Assembly (NCBI GenBank): GCA_022824495.1
Contig: JAJDZU010000023.1
Location: 1-64,000, forward strand
Length of the DNA stretch: 64,000 nt
Direction of reading: 5' to 3'
DNA from: Chloroflexota bacterium
Lineage (GTDB): Bacteria > Chloroflexota > UBA11872
The position numbers and the translations under genes are program-made. Position 1 is the first letter of the stretch. Each line of letters opens with the position of its first letter. Under the pieces are notes generated by a model that saw only the letters and a program-made list of their open reading frames with translations, was not told the origin of the DNA and did not search any database. Positions 7,682 to 17,897 of this stretch are shown here, one piece after another.

Positions 7682-10132
7682 ATGACTGGATCAATGCACG
7701 CCGAAGACGACGCCGACGGCGCCGAGGGCCGCGCGAGCGGACCTGCGGCACCGCGGCGCACGGTCGTTTCGGTGCAACCCGAATCGACGCGTCTGCCGCT
7801 GGTACCGCTGCCGGACTGGGTGGCGTACCCGGAGCTGACGATGCCGCTGCATGCCAGCCGGGCCGTCTCGGTGGATGCGCTGGCGGCGGCGGCCGAGAAT
7901 GGCGACCTGGTGGTGGTGGTGACGCAGCGCCGGGCGCGCAAGACGGTGGATCCGCAGCACCTGTGCTCGGTGGGCACGGCGGCCAAGGTGATTCGCCGGC
8001 TGCGCATGCCGGACGGCGGCGTGCAGGTGCTGCTGGAAGGCCAGTACCGGGCGTCCGTCGACGACATTGAACCGGTCGGGGAGCACTTCGAGGCCAGGGT
8101 GACGCCGTTGAGCGTGCGGTACACGCCGTCGCTGGAGCTGGAGGCGCTGCGGCGCGTGGTGGTGGCGCACGTGGAGGGAGTGGCGGAAGAGACGAACATG
8201 TTCGCCCCCGAGACGGTGGCCATGACCCGACGCGCCGCCGATCCCGGCTGGCTGGCGGACTACGTGGCGTTTTCCTCCGACATGTCGCCGCACGAGCGGC
8301 AGACGGTTCTGGAGACGCTGGACCTGACCGAGCGGCTGCGCGTCGTGGCGCGCTACCTGGCGAAGCAGGTCGAGATCCTGAACATTCGCAACAAGATCCA
8401 GGGTGAAATCCAGGACGGCATCGAGAAGGTGCAGCGCGACTATTACCTGCGGGAGCAGTTGCGGGCGATCCAACGCGAGTTGGGCATTTCCACGCCGCAG
8501 ACGGACGACGCGCAGGACCTGAGCGAGCGGGTGGACGCCTCGGACCTGCCGAAGGAGGTGGCGACGAAGGCCCGCCAGGAGATTTCACGGCTTGACGCCA
8601 CGCCGCCGACCTCGCCCGAGGTGGGAGTGATCCGCGGCTACCTGGACTGGCTGCTGACGCTGCCGTGGGCGCACGAGACGCGCGATCACCAGAGCCTGGC
8701 GCGGGCGCGGCGGGTGCTGGACCGCGACCATTACGGGCTGGAGAAGCCCAAGGAGCGGGTGCTGGAATTCCTGGCGGTGCGGGCGATTTCAACGAAGTTC
8801 CGCACGCCGATCGTCTGCTTCGTGGGTCCGCCGGGCGTGGGCAAGACCAGCCTGGGCCGCTCGATCGCGCGGGCGCTGGGCCGCGAGTTCGTGCGCATTT
8901 CGCTGGGCGGGGTGCGGGACGAAGCCGAGATCCGCGGGCACCGGCGCACCTACGTGGGGGCGCTGCCGGGACGGATCATCCAGGCGCTGCGGCGGGCGGG
9001 CTCGCGCAACCCGGTGATGCTGCTGGACGAGATCGACAAGATCGGCCGCGACTTCCGGGGCGACCCGTCGTCGGCGCTGCTGGAGGTGCTGGACCCGGAG
9101 TACAACCACAGCTTTTCGGATCACTACCTGGAGGTCCCGTTCGACCTGTCGCGGGTGCTGTTCGTGACGACCGCGAACACGGCCGAGGACATTCCGGCGG
9201 TGCTGCGGGACCGCATGGAAGTGATTGAACTGAGCGGCTACACCGAAGAAGAAAAGGTGCATATCGCGCAGGGGTTCCTGTTGCCGCGGCAGATTCGGAA
9301 CCACGGGCTGCGCAAGGCCGGGGTGACGTTTACGGACCGGGCGGTGCGGGAGGTGATCCGGCACTACACGCGCGAGGCGGGCGTGCGCAACCTGGAGCGG
9401 GAGCTGGCGGCGGTGTGCCGCAAGCTGGCGCGGCGGATCGCGGCCAACCATCGCACCGCGGCACGGGTGACGCCGCGGCGGGTGCGCAGCGCGCTGGGGC
9501 CGGCGAAGTTCCTGCCGGAGGACGAGTCGCGCACGCCGGAAGTGGGCGTGGCGACGGGCCTGGCGGTGACGCCCGTCGGGGGCGAGGTGCTGGACGTGGA
9601 AGCGGCCTGGATCGCGGGCGCCGGCAAGGTGCGCCTGACGGGACAGCTGGGGGACGTGATGAGCGAGTCGGCGCGGGCCGCGCTGTCGTACGCGCGAGCG
9701 CGCACGGGCGTGCTGGGCGTGGATCCCGGGCTGTTCGCAGAGCGCGACCTGCACGTGCACGTGCCGGCCGGCGGGGTGCCGAAGGACGGGCCGTCGGCCG
9801 GGATCACGATGGGGGCGGCGATCATTTCGGCCATGACGGGCCGCCGGGTGCGGCGCGAAATCGCCATGACCGGCGAGGTGACCCTGCGGGGACGGGTGCT
9901 GCCGATCGGCGGACTCAAGGAGAAGGTGCTGGCCGCGCATCGGGCCGGCCTGCACACGGTGATCGCGCCGGAGGAAAACCGGCCGGACCTGGACGACATC
10001 CCCGCGCGGGTGCGCAAGCAGATGCGCTTTGTGTGGGTGAAGGACATGGACAGCGTGCTTTCGACCGTATTGATGAACGAATCCGCGGGGCCGGATCAAC
10101 AGGGACCGGCGGCCGCGTCCGGATCAGCCTAG
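7682..10132 (+). CDS. lon: ATP-dependent Lon protease
   Basis: The 816-residue cytosolic AAA+ serine protease degrades misfolded and regulatory proteins. The substrate-binding LON domain starts at about residue 30 ([20 protein letters not shown]). A coiled-coil stretch carries [15 protein letters not shown]. Walker A GPPGVGKT is at about 381-388 and Walker B is [10 protein letters not shown]. The protease domain has [12 protein letters not shown] with the catalytic Ser near 705 and [14 protein letters not shown] with the catalytic Lys near 748. In-frame TTG and ATG codons at 7643 and 7661 lie inside the promoter, so ATG 7682 is taken (ATG 7694 is also possible). It heads an HspR-type operon; in Streptomyces lon is also an HspR target. 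Confidence 0.95.
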   Translation: MTGSMHAEDDADGAEGRASGPAAPRRTVVSVQPESTRLPLVPLPDWVAYPELTMPLHASRAVSVDALAAAAENGDLVVVVTQRRARKTVDPQHLCSVGTAAKVIRRLRMPDGGVQVLLEGQYRASVDDIEPVGEHFEARVTPLSVRYTPSLELEALRRVVVAHVEGVAEETNMFAPETVAMTRRAADPGWLADYVAFSSDMSPHERQTVLETLDLTERLRVVARYLAKQVEILNIRNKIQGEIQDGIEKVQRDYYLREQLRAIQRELGISTPQTDDAQDLSERVDASDLPKEVATKARQEISRLDATPPTSPEVGVIRGYLDWLLTLPWAHETRDHQSLARARRVLDRDHYGLEKPKERVLEFLAVRAISTKFRTPIVCFVGPPGVGKTSLGRSIARALGREFVRISLGGVRDEAEIRGHRRTYVGALPGRIIQALRRAGSRNPVMLLDEIDKIGRDFRGDPSSALLEVLDPEYNHSFSDHYLEVPFDLSRVLFVTTANTAEDIPAVLRDRMEVIELSGYTEEEKVHIAQGFLLPRQIRNHGLRKAGVTFTDRAVREVIRHYTREAGVRNLERELAAVCRKLARRIAANHRTAARVTPRRVRSALGPAKFLPEDESRTPEVGVATGLAVTPVGGEVLDVEAAWIAGAGKVRLTGQLGDVMSESARAALSYARARTGVLGVDPGLFAERDLHVHVPAGGVPKDGPSAGITMGAAIISAMTGRRVRREIAMTGEVTLRGRVLPIGGLKEKVLAAHRAGLHTVIAPEENRPDLDDIPARVRKQMRFVWVKDMDSVLSTVLMNESAGPDQQGPAAASGSA

Positions 10133-10142
10133 GAGGCAGCAG

Positions 10143-12047
10143 ATGGCGAGCAAGATCATTGGGATTGACCTGGGGACGACGAACTCGGTCGTCGCCGTGA
10201 TGGAGGGCGGCGACCCGAACGTGGTCACGAACTCCGAGGGCAGCCGCCTGACGCCGTCGGTGGTGGCATACGCCGGGGGCGGGCAGCGCCTGGTGGGGCA
10301 ACTGGCCCGGCGGCAGGCGGTAATGAATCCCAAGAACACGATCAATTCCTCCAAGCGGTTCGTCGGCCGACGGCTGACGGAGGTCGCGGACGAGTCCGCC
10401 GCGGTGACGTTCGACGTGACCGAGGGTCGGGCTGGCGAAGTGCTGATCAAGATCCCGGAGAGCGGCCGCGAGGTGACGCCGGAAGAGATTTCGGCGGTGG
10501 TGCTACAGAAGTTGAAGGCGGACGCGGAGAAGTACCTGGGCGAGGACGTGACGGACGCCGTGATCACCGTGCCGGCCTATTTCAACGACTCGCAGCGGCA
10601 GTCCACGCGTAACGCCGGCGAGATTGCCGGCCTGAACGTGCGGCGGATCATCAACGAACCGACGGCGGCGGCGCTGGCCTACGGGCTGGACAAGCGCGGC
10701 GCCGAGACGATCCTGGTCTGGGACCTGGGCGGCGGCACCTTCGACGTGACCATCCTGGAGGTGGGCGACGGGGTGTTCGAGGTCAAGGCCCCCAACGGCG
10801 ACACCCACCTGGGCGGCGACGACTACGACCGGCGGGTGGTGGATCACGTGGCGGACGACTTCCTGCGGGCCGAGGGGATCGACCTGCGCAAGGACCCGCA
10901 GGCGCTGCAGCGGTTGATCGAGGCCTCGGAGAAGGCCAAGCAGGAGCTCTCGTCGGTGCCGCAGGCGCAGATCAGCCTGCCGTTCATCACGGCGGACCAG
11001 ACGGGGCCCAAGCACCTGGACGTGGCGCTGACGCGGGCGGAGTTCGAGCGGCTGACGCAGGACCTGACGCAGCGCTGCGTGGAGCCGTTCCGGCGGGCGC
11101 TGGGGGACGCGGGCATCCGGGCCTCCGAGATCAATGAAGTGGTGCTGGTGGGCGGCTCGACGCGCATGCCGGCGGTGCAGACGCTGGTGCGCGAGCTGAC
11201 CGGCAAGGATCCCAACCAGGGCGTCAACCCTGACGAGGTGGTGGCCATCGGCGCCGCGATCCAGGGCGGCGTGCTGGCGGGCGAGGTGGAGGACGTGGTG
11301 TTGCTGGACGTGACGCCGCTGTCGCTGGGCGTGGAAACGCTGGGCGGCGTGCTGACGGCGTTGATCCCGCGCAACACGACGATTCCGACCAGCAAGTCGG
11401 AGATCTTCTCGACGGCCGACGACGGGCAGACGGCGGTGGACATTCACGTGCTGCAGGGCGAGCGCCCGATGGCGCGGGCCAACACGACGCTGGGCCGGTT
11501 CCGGCTGGAAGGCATCCCGTCGGCGCCGCGCGGCGTGCCGCAGATCGAGGTGACGTTCGACATTGACGCGAACGGGATCGTGAACGTGTCGGCGAAGGAC
11601 CTGGCGACGGCCAAGGAGCAGCGCATCACGATCACGGCCAGCACGAACCTCTCCGACGAGCAGGTTGACGCGCTGGTGCAGGAGGCCGAACAGCATGCCG
11701 CCGAGGACCGCCGGCAGCTGGAGGAGGCCGAGCTGCGCAACAACGCCGACAGCCTGGCGTACCAGACCGAGCGCCTGATCAGCGAGAACGGCGACAAGAT
11801 CGAGGCGGACGACCGGCAGGCGGCCGAGCGGGCGATCGCCGACGTGCGCACGGCACTGGAGGGCGAGGACCTGGAGGCGATCCGCAGCGCGGTGGCCGTG
11901 CTGCAGACGGCGGCCCAGAAGCTGGGCGAGCAGATGTACCAGGCGGCGCCGGGCGCGGACGGCGCCGAACCGGCCCCGAGCGCGGACGAGGCCGCGGCGG
12001 ACGACGACGTGGTCGACGCCGAGTTCGAGGCCGCGGACGAGAAGTAG
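10143..12047 (+). CDS. dnaK: Chaperone protein DnaK (Hsp70)
   Basis: This 634-residue ATP-dependent chaperone binds unfolded polypeptides and works with GrpE and J-proteins. The nucleotide domain shows [17 protein letters not shown], then [13 protein letters not shown] and [13 protein letters not shown]. The substrate domain begins near residue 385 ([16 protein letters not shown]). The tail is acidic and ends [11 protein letters not shown] strong AGGAGG at 10131-10136 sits 6 bases before the ATG. It follows lon by 10 bases and precedes grpE by 6, so it belongs to the HAIR-controlled operon. It is the only dnaK in the window, although two grpE/dnaJ pairs are present. Confidence 0.98.
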   Translation: MASKIIGIDLGTTNSVVAVMEGGDPNVVTNSEGSRLTPSVVAYAGGGQRLVGQLARRQAVMNPKNTINSSKRFVGRRLTEVADESAAVTFDVTEGRAGEVLIKIPESGREVTPEEISAVVLQKLKADAEKYLGEDVTDAVITVPAYFNDSQRQSTRNAGEIAGLNVRRIINEPTAAALAYGLDKRGAETILVWDLGGGTFDVTILEVGDGVFEVKAPNGDTHLGGDDYDRRVVDHVADDFLRAEGIDLRKDPQALQRLIEASEKAKQELSSVPQAQISLPFITADQTGPKHLDVALTRAEFERLTQDLTQRCVEPFRRALGDAGIRASEINEVVLVGGSTRMPAVQTLVRELTGKDPNQGVNPDEVVAIGAAIQGGVLAGEVEDVVLLDVTPLSLGVETLGGVLTALIPRNTTIPTSKSEIFSTADDGQTAVDIHVLQGERPMARANTTLGRFRLEGIPSAPRGVPQIEVTFDIDANGIVNVSAKDLATAKEQRITITASTNLSDEQVDALVQEAEQHAAEDRRQLEEAELRNNADSLAYQTERLISENGDKIEADDRQAAERAIADVRTALEGEDLEAIRSAVAVLQTAAQKLGEQMYQAAPGADGAEPAPSADEAAADDDVVDAEFEAADEK

Positions 12048-12053
12048 CGCCCG

Positions 12054-12557
12054 ATGAACGCCGATTCCCACGACAGCGAGGCCACGGCCGCCGCCAGCGA
12101 GCGCGAAGCGGAGCTGGAGGCCGAGGTGGCCTCGCTGAACGATCAGCTGCTGCGGCTGCGCGCCGAGATGGACAACTTCCGGAAGCGCGTAAACCGCACG
12201 ACGGACGACCTGATCCAACAGGCCAAGTCGTCGCTGCTGCGCGACATCCTGCGCGTGGCGGACGACCTGGACCGGACGCTGGCGGCGCTGGACGCCGGGA
12301 CGGACCCGGAGAGCGCGCGAGAGGGCGTGCAGCTGATGCGCAGCCAGTTGGCGTCGCTCTTGCAGGCGCGCGGAGTGCGGGCGATCGAAACGGACGGCGC
12401 GTTCGATCCCCACTGGCACGAGGCGGTGGCCACGCGGCCGAGCGCGGACGTGCCGGCGGGCACGATCACGGCGGAGCTGCAGGCGGGATACCGCTGGGGC
12501 GACGACGTGCTGCGCGCGGCGCGCGTGGAAGTGGCCGTGTCGGACGACGGGATGTAG
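12054..12557 (+). CDS. grpE: GrpE nucleotide exchange factor (first copy)
   Basis: The 167-residue co-chaperone releases ADP from DnaK. The acidic N-terminus leads into a long coiled coil (about residues 20-60) carrying the family run [14 protein letters not shown]. The C-terminal beta domain has [14 protein letters not shown] and ends [18 protein letters not shown]. It lies between dnaK and a J-protein gene in the HspR operon. A second, rather different GrpE is encoded at 35502-36185. Confidence 0.93.
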   Translation: MNADSHDSEATAAASEREAELEAEVASLNDQLLRLRAEMDNFRKRVNRTTDDLIQQAKSSLLRDILRVADDLDRTLAALDAGTDPESAREGVQLMRSQLASLLQARGVRAIETDGAFDPHWHEAVATRPSADVPAGTITAELQAGYRWGDDVLRAARVEVAVSDDGM

Positions 12558-12566
12558 GCGGCGCCG

Positions 12567-13499
12567 GTGGAATTCAAGGACTACTACCAGACCCTGGGTG
12601 TTCCACGAAACGCGTCGCCGGACGACATCAAGTCGGCGTACCGGCGGCTGGCGCGGCGCTACCACCCGGACGTGAACCCGGACGACCCGGCGGCGGAGGC
12701 GAAGTTCAAGGAGATCAACGAAGCGCACGAGGTGCTGAGCGATCCGGAGAAGCGGCAGCAGTACGACCGGTTCGGGTCCAACTGGCGCCGGACCGGGTCG
12801 TTTGACGAGGCGTTTCGGCAGAGCGGCGTGCGGATGGACGGGTTCGGCGACTTCTTTGGCGGCGGGGCGTCGGGGTTCAGCGACTTCTTCGAGGCGCTCT
12901 TCGGCGGCCGCGCGGGACCGCAACGTGCGCAGCGGCCGCAGCAGGCGAACGTTGAGGAGACGCTGCAGGTCAGCTTGCCGGAGGTGCTGAACGGCGGGCG
13001 GCGGGCGCTGACGATGCGGGTGCCCTCGCCGGACGGGCGCGTGCGGCAGCGGCGAATCGACGTGACGATTCCAAAGGGCGTGCGCGACGGGCAGCGCCTG
13101 CGGGTGGCCGGCGAAGGCGCGGTTCGGGCCGACGGGTCGCGCGGCGACCTGTTCCTGCGGATCCGGGTGGAGGATGGATCCGCCTTCACGCGCAACGGCG
13201 ACGACCTGGCGACGGAGGTTTCGATCGGGTTGAGCGAGGCCATGCTGGGCGCGCAGGTGGAGGTGCCGACGGCGTCGGGCTCGTCGCTGACGGTGCGGGT
13301 GCCGGCGGAGACGCAGCACGGCAGCCGGCTGCGGCTGCGAGGGCAGGGATTGCCGCGGGCCGGCGGCGACGGGCGCGGCGACATGCTGGTGCGGATCCTG
13401 GTGCGCCTGCCGCGCAACCTGAGCTCGCGCGAGCAGGATCTGTTCCGGGAACTGGCGCGGATTCGCGGCGAGGTCCCGACGCCGACGGCGGTGAACTGA
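12567..13499 (+). CDS. dnaJ: J-domain protein without zinc finger (CbpA-type DnaJ)
   Basis: The 310-residue DnaK co-chaperone has a J domain at residues 4-70 ([13 protein letters not shown] in [16 protein letters not shown]). A Gly/Phe-rich linker follows ([23 protein letters not shown]), then two C-terminal substrate-binding beta domains. The four CxxCxGxG zinc repeats of type I DnaJ are absent, so it is a type II protein like CbpA. The start is GTG at 12567. Its position between grpE and hspR matches the actinobacterial dnaK-grpE-dnaJ-hspR order. The zinc-type DnaJ of this genome is encoded at 36182-37288. Confidence 0.93.
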   Translation: MEFKDYYQTLGVPRNASPDDIKSAYRRLARRYHPDVNPDDPAAEAKFKEINEAHEVLSDPEKRQQYDRFGSNWRRTGSFDEAFRQSGVRMDGFGDFFGGGASGFSDFFEALFGGRAGPQRAQRPQQANVEETLQVSLPEVLNGGRRALTMRVPSPDGRVRQRRIDVTIPKGVRDGQRLRVAGEGAVRADGSRGDLFLRIRVEDGSAFTRNGDDLATEVSIGLSEAMLGAQVEVPTASGSSLTVRVPAETQHGSRLRLRGQGLPRAGGDGRGDMLVRILVRLPRNLSSREQDLFRELARIRGEVPTPTAVN

Positions 13500-13500
13500 C

Positions 13501-13926
13501 GTGGTGTTCGACAGCGACGACGGCGACCGGACCGGCGACGACCTGCGCTCGCGCCCGGCCTACTTCATCGGGGTGGTGGCGGAAATCACGGAGGTGCATC
13601 CGCAGACGCTGCGCCACTACGAGCGCATCGGGCTGGTGAAGCCCAGCCGCTCGCCGGGCAACGTGCGCATGTTCTCGCAGGAGGACATCGAGCGCGTGCA
13701 CCTGATCCAGCGGCTGACGTCCGAGTTGGGCGTGAACCTGGCCGGTGTGGAAGTGGTGTTGAACATGCGCGAAAGCCATCGGCGGCAGGCCGCCGAACAC
13801 GAACGGGCGCTGCACGACGTGACCAAGCGCTACGAAGCCGAGATCGCGCGGCTGCGCAACGCGCTGCGGCGCGCCACGCGAGACCCGGGCGCCCCGCCGT
13901 ACCGGAACCGGCGGCCGCCGCGATGA
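13501..13926 (+). CDS. hspR: MerR-family heat-shock repressor HspR
   Basis: In Streptomyces and Mycobacterium, HspR binds HAIR operators and uses DnaK as co-repressor. The 141-residue protein has a MerR-type winged helix at about residues 20-90. Its recognition segment is VHPQTLRHYERIGLVKPSRS followed by NVRMFSQEDIERV, which fits HspR rather than metal-sensing MerR proteins; no effector-binding cysteines are present. A helical C-terminal part (about 95-125) would make the dimer. GTG at 13501 begins two bases after the dnaJ stop, and its TGA overlaps the clpC ATG. A HAIR-like operator lies at the head of this operon, implying autoregulation. Confidence 0.92.
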   Translation: MVFDSDDGDRTGDDLRSRPAYFIGVVAEITEVHPQTLRHYERIGLVKPSRSPGNVRMFSQEDIERVHLIQRLTSELGVNLAGVEVVLNMRESHRRQAAEHERALHDVTKRYEAEIARLRNALRRATRDPGAPPYRNRRPPR

Positions 13927-16439
13927 TGAATTTCGAGAAGTTCACGGAGAAGGCGCAGGAAACGATCCAGACGGCGCAGTCGATCATGCTGGAGAGCAGC
14001 CACAACCAGCTGGACGCCGATCACGTGCTGATGGCGCTGCTGGATCAGAACGACTCGCTGGCGGTGCGGATCCTGCAGCGGCTGCGGGTCTCGCCGGACC
14101 TGGCGCGGGGCGAGGCCAAGCGGGCGCTGGGGGCGAAGCCGCGGGTGACCTCGGACCAGGTCAACGGGCCGATCGCGCAGGGCCAGATGTTCGTGACGCC
14201 GCAGGCGGTGGCGATAATCCAGGCGGCGGGCGAGGAAGCGGACCGGCTGGACGACGAGTACGTGGGCAACGAGCACCTGCTGCTGGCGCTGACGAAGTCG
14301 CAGGACACGCAGGCCGGGCGGATCCTGCGTCAAATTGGCGTGGACGCCGAGAGCGTGTACCGGGCGCTGCGCGAGATCCGGGGCGCCCAGCGCTCATCCA
14401 CGCCCAGCGCGGAGAGCCGCTACGAGGTTCTCGAAAAGTACAGCGTCAACCTGACGGACCTGGCGCGCGCGGGACGGCTGGATCCGGTGATCGGGCGCAA
14501 GGCCGAGATCCGGCGGGTGATCCAGGTGCTGGCGCGGCGGACCAAGAACAACCCGGCGTTGATCGGGGAGCCGGGCGTGGGCAAGACGGCGATCGTGGAG
14601 GGCCTGGCGCAGCGAATCTCCGGCGGCGACGTGCCGGAGCTGCTGCGGGGACGCGAGGTGCTGGCGATCGACATGGGGGCGATGCTGGCGGGCGCGAAGT
14701 TCCGCGGCGAGTTCGAGGAGCGGCTGAAGGCGGTAATCAATGAGGTGCGCGCCGCGGAAGGGCAGATCATCCTGTTCTTCGACGAACTGCACCAGGCGGT
14801 GGGCGCGGGCGGGGCGGACGGCGCGATCGACGCCGCCACGATGCTGAAGCCGGCGCTGGCGCGCGGCGAGTTGCAGGCGATCGGGGCGACCACGTTCGAC
14901 GAGTACCGGCAGCACGTGGAGAAGGACAAGGCGCTGGCGCGACGCTTCCAGCCGGTACACATCGAGGCGCCGGGCATCGAGGAGACGGTGCAGGTGCTGG
15001 AGGGCATTCGCAATCGCTACGAGGAACACCACGGACTGACGATCAGCGACGCGGCGCTGCAGGCCGCGGTGGAGCTGTCGGAGCGCTACCTCACGGAGCG
15101 GTTTCTGCCGGACAAGGCCATCGACCTGATCGACGAGGCGGCGGCCAAGGTGCGGGTGGACATCTTCGACGCGCCTGACGAACTGCGGCAGGCGATGAAG
15201 GTGATCGAGGACCTGAAGGCCGACGAAGAAGCGGCCTGGCGACGGCGCGATTACGAGCTGGCGGCGAACCTGAAGTCCGAGGTGCTGCAGAACGAGGCGC
15301 AGCTGGAGTCGGCCCGCAAGAAATGGCTGGCCGAGCAGGACCTGACCGAGACGGTGAACGCGGACGACGTGGCGGAGGTGGTCTCGAGTATTACGGGCGT
15401 GCCGGTGGCGCGGATGTTCGAGGAAGAGGCGGAGCGCCTGCTGGGGATGGAAGCGGCGCTGCACCGGCGCCTGATCAACCAGGACGAGGCGGTGGCGGCG
15501 GTGGCGGACGCGATTCGGCGCTCGCGCAGCGGGATCGGCGACCCGGCCCGGCCGATGGGGTCGTTCATCTTCCTGGGGCCGACGGGCGTGGGCAAGACCG
15601 AACTGGCGCGGGCGCTGGCCGAGTTCATGTTCGACGACGAGGCGGCGCTGCTGCGGGTGGACATGTCGGAGTACGGCGAACGGCATACGGTGAGCCGGCT
15701 GATCGGCGCGCCGCCGGGCTACGTGGGCTACGACGACGCGGCGCAACTGACCGAACGGGTGCGGCGCCGGCCGTACCAGGTGGTGCTGTTCGACGAGATC
15801 GAGAAGGCGCACCCCGAGGTATTCAACGTGCTGCTGCAGGTGCTGGACGAAGGCCGGCTGACCGACGGCCACGGACGCCAAGTCAACTTTTCCAACACGA
15901 TCATCATCATGACGTCGAACGTGGGGGCGCAGCACATCCGGCGGGAGAACCAGCTGGGGTTCGGGGTGCCGGCCGGGGACGACGAGGCGAGCGAGGCGCG
16001 CGACTACCGCGAGATGCGGGCGCGCCTGATGACGGACCTGCGCAAGCGTTTCCGGCCCGAGTTCCTGAACCGGATCGACGAGATCATCATCTTCCACTCG
16101 CTGACGCAGCCGCAGCTGCGGGAGATCGTGGACCTGATGGCGTCGCAACTGGCGGACCGGCTGGAGGGGCAGCGGATCGCGGTGGAACTGACGACGGCGG
16201 CCAAGGACCTGGTGCTGGCGATGGGCTGGGATCCGAATTATGGGGCGCGTCCGCTGCGCCGGACGATGCAGCGGGAGATCGAGAACGTGATCGCACGCAT
16301 GCTGCTGCGGAACGAGTGCGGCGAGGGCAGCACGGTGCGGGTGGACGCGGCGGACGGCGAGTTCAGCTTTGACGCGATAGGGCCGGCCGACGCGGAGGCG
16401 CCGGCGGAAGCGGCGGCGGAGGTCGCGGCCGGGGGATAG
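13923..16439 (+). CDS. clpC: Clp ATPase, ClpC-type (AAA+ unfoldase)
   Basis: The 838-residue hexameric unfoldase has an N-domain of two Clp repeats (residues 1-145). NBD1 has Walker A GEPGVGKT near 214, and NBD2 has GPTGVGKT near 552. The middle domain between them is short (about 425-472) and contains a UVR-like [19 protein letters not shown]. ClpB has a much longer coiled-coil M domain, so this is ClpC-like. NQLGFGV after NBD2 Walker B resembles the ClpP-binding LGF loop. HspR operons usually carry clpB here, so annotation pipelines may call it ClpB. ATG 13923 overlaps the hspR stop (ATGA). Confidence 0.85.
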   Translation: MMNFEKFTEKAQETIQTAQSIMLESSHNQLDADHVLMALLDQNDSLAVRILQRLRVSPDLARGEAKRALGAKPRVTSDQVNGPIAQGQMFVTPQAVAIIQAAGEEADRLDDEYVGNEHLLLALTKSQDTQAGRILRQIGVDAESVYRALREIRGAQRSSTPSAESRYEVLEKYSVNLTDLARAGRLDPVIGRKAEIRRVIQVLARRTKNNPALIGEPGVGKTAIVEGLAQRISGGDVPELLRGREVLAIDMGAMLAGAKFRGEFEERLKAVINEVRAAEGQIILFFDELHQAVGAGGADGAIDAATMLKPALARGELQAIGATTFDEYRQHVEKDKALARRFQPVHIEAPGIEETVQVLEGIRNRYEEHHGLTISDAALQAAVELSERYLTERFLPDKAIDLIDEAAAKVRVDIFDAPDELRQAMKVIEDLKADEEAAWRRRDYELAANLKSEVLQNEAQLESARKKWLAEQDLTETVNADDVAEVVSSITGVPVARMFEEEAERLLGMEAALHRRLINQDEAVAAVADAIRRSRSGIGDPARPMGSFIFLGPTGVGKTELARALAEFMFDDEAALLRVDMSEYGERHTVSRLIGAPPGYVGYDDAAQLTERVRRRPYQVVLFDEIEKAHPEVFNVLLQVLDEGRLTDGHGRQVNFSNTIIIMTSNVGAQHIRRENQLGFGVPAGDDEASEARDYREMRARLMTDLRKRFRPEFLNRIDEIIIFHSLTQPQLREIVDLMASQLADRLEGQRIAVELTTAAKDLVLAMGWDPNYGARPLRRTMQREIENVIARMLLRNECGEGSTVRVDAADGEFSFDAIGPADAEAPAEAAAEVAAGG

Positions 16440-16509
16440 CTCGGCGGCGGAGGGCGCGCAACCTCGAGCGGCCGCCGGGTCGCCTTGCCAGTGGTCCCGC
16501 AACGGGGCA

Positions 16510-16524
16510 CGATTCGCCGAATCG
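16510..16524. promoter_or_regulatory. Perfect inverted repeat upstream of the creatininase gene
   Basis: CGATTCG-C-CGAATCG is a perfect 7-base inverted repeat with a one-base centre, 18 bases before the ATG at 16543. It could be a repressor site or chance; no promoter boxes are evident around it. Confidence 0.3.
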
Positions 16525-16542
16525 ACGCTTCGAGGGCTCCCG

Positions 16543-17346
16543 ATGGCCTACACGGCACTGGAACGTCTGAACCGCGATGAAGTGGGCGCGCGCGCGCCGG
16601 AGGCCGTGGCGATTCTGCCGACGGCCGCGATCGAACAGCACGGGCCGCACAATCCGATCGGGCTGGACACGATGTGCTGCATGGCGGTGGCGCGCGGGGC
16701 GGCCGAGGCGGCCGGCGAGCTTGACGTGATCGTGAGCCCGCCGCTGCATTTCGGCAGCTCGGATCACCACCGGCCGTTTCCGGGGGTGCTGACGCTGCGC
16801 AGCGGGACGTTCAGCCTGGTGCTGAACGAACTGCTGGAGAGCCTGACGCTTTCCGGGTTCCGGCGCATCCTGATCCTGAATGGGCACGGCGGCAATATCC
16901 TGCTGATTCAGCAGGCGGCGCGAGACTTCGTGCTGGAGCACCCGGACGTGCGGGTGGCGGCGGGCGCGTATTGGGACATCGCCCGGCCGCGGCTGGAGGC
17001 GGTTGAAGCCAGCCGCCAGGTGCACGTGCCGGGGCACGGGGGCGACTTCGAGACGTCGCTGATGCTGCACCTGGACCCGGAGTTGGTGCGGGACGACCTG
17101 CTGCCGATCGAACACGCGGACCGAGACGATCCACGGAGTTCGGGCTGGCCGAAGCTGGGGATGTCGACGATGGGCGGGTCGGTGAACGTGGCGGACGTGG
17201 TGTACATGTCGTTCCCCGGCGCGCGCATCACGGGACTGAGCGACGACGCGCGGGCCTCGACCGCGGAGCTGGGGCGGCAGTACTACGAGATCGCGGTGGA
17301 GGAAGTGGCCAAGCTGATTGGGATTATCTCGGCAGGGCCCAACTGA
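16543..17346 (+). CDS. Creatininase-family metal-dependent amidohydrolase
   Basis: The 267-residue protein belongs to the creatininase/MftE/FAPy-deformylase superfamily of metal-dependent amide hydrolases. Family motifs are AAIEQHGPHNPIGLDT near the N-terminus (metal-binding Glu, His and Asp), LILNGHGGN in the middle, and VPGHGGDFETSLML later. The substrate cannot be told from sequence. No creatine or mycofactocin genes are nearby, so creatininase itself is unlikely. It lies 103 bases after clpC, a gap with an inverted repeat, and just before a NUDIX gene in the same direction. Confidence 0.85.
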   Translation: MAYTALERLNRDEVGARAPEAVAILPTAAIEQHGPHNPIGLDTMCCMAVARGAAEAAGELDVIVSPPLHFGSSDHHRPFPGVLTLRSGTFSLVLNELLESLTLSGFRRILILNGHGGNILLIQQAARDFVLEHPDVRVAAGAYWDIARPRLEAVEASRQVHVPGHGGDFETSLMLHLDPELVRDDLLPIEHADRDDPRSSGWPKLGMSTMGGSVNVADVVYMSFPGARITGLSDDARASTAELGRQYYEIAVEEVAKLIGIISAGPN

Positions 17347-17387
17347 TCACGCGGATCCGCATCCAGCGCAGCTGAGCGCCAGGCGCG

Positions 17388-17897
17388 ATGGCACGGGCGG
17401 AGCACCGGAACATCATTGGCGTCGGGGGCGTGGTGCGCATGGACGATGGCGTGCTGCTGGTGCGCCTGACCTATAGCGACATCAAGGGGCGCTTCATGTT
17501 TCCGGGCGGGAAGGTGGATCCGGGCGAGTCGCTGGAAGGGGCGCTGGTTCGGGAAGTCGAAGAAGAGGCCGGAGTGCTCGCCGAACCCGACTCGCTGGTG
17601 GCGGTTCGGCACCGGGTCGACGCGGACGAACTGAACACTTACCTGATCTTCAGCATGCGCTATGTGCGGGGTGAGCCGCGTCCGAATGGTCACGAAACGG
17701 ATGCGGTTGCCGTGGTTGGCGCCGAGCAGTTGCGGACGCAACCGGAGCGGTTCGCGTCGCTGGTGCCGGAGGTTGCTCTACCGGTGCTGGCGGGGACGGG
17801 GCCGGGGCTGTGCCGGCAGGGCTACCTGCCGGCGCACGGCCGATACTCGTCGGAGACGTTCCAACTGTACGCCGCGCCGCAGCCGGACGACGCTTAG
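17388..17897 (+). CDS. NUDIX hydrolase
   Basis: The 169-residue protein contains the Nudix box in GGKVDPGESLEGALVREVEEEAGV (about residues 39-62; GX5EX7REVEEEAG fits the consensus), which binds Mg and hydrolyses a nucleoside diphosphate linked to some group. The beta strands before it (IIGVGGVVRMDDGVLLVRLTY) are typical. The substrate is unknown. Its TAG at 17895-17897 overlaps the stop codon of the convergent acetyltransferase gene. It may be co-transcribed with the creatininase-family gene 41 bases upstream. Confidence 0.9.
   Translation: MARAEHRNIIGVGGVVRMDDGVLLVRLTYSDIKGRFMFPGGKVDPGESLEGALVREVEEEAGVLAEPDSLVAVRHRVDADELNTYLIFSMRYVRGEPRPNGHETDAVAVVGAEQLRTQPERFASLVPEVALPVLAGTGPGLCRQGYLPAHGRYSSETFQLYAAPQPDDA

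Noticed and set aside
10503-13319. A 938-codon minus-strand frame opposite dnaK, grpE and dnaJ
   Set aside because: The translation is Arg/His/Leu/Val-rich shadow sequence without domains, mirror of highly conserved plus-strand genes.
14394-16502. A 702-codon minus-strand frame opposite clpC
   Set aside because: Antisense shadow of clpC; composition and lack of motifs show it is not a gene.
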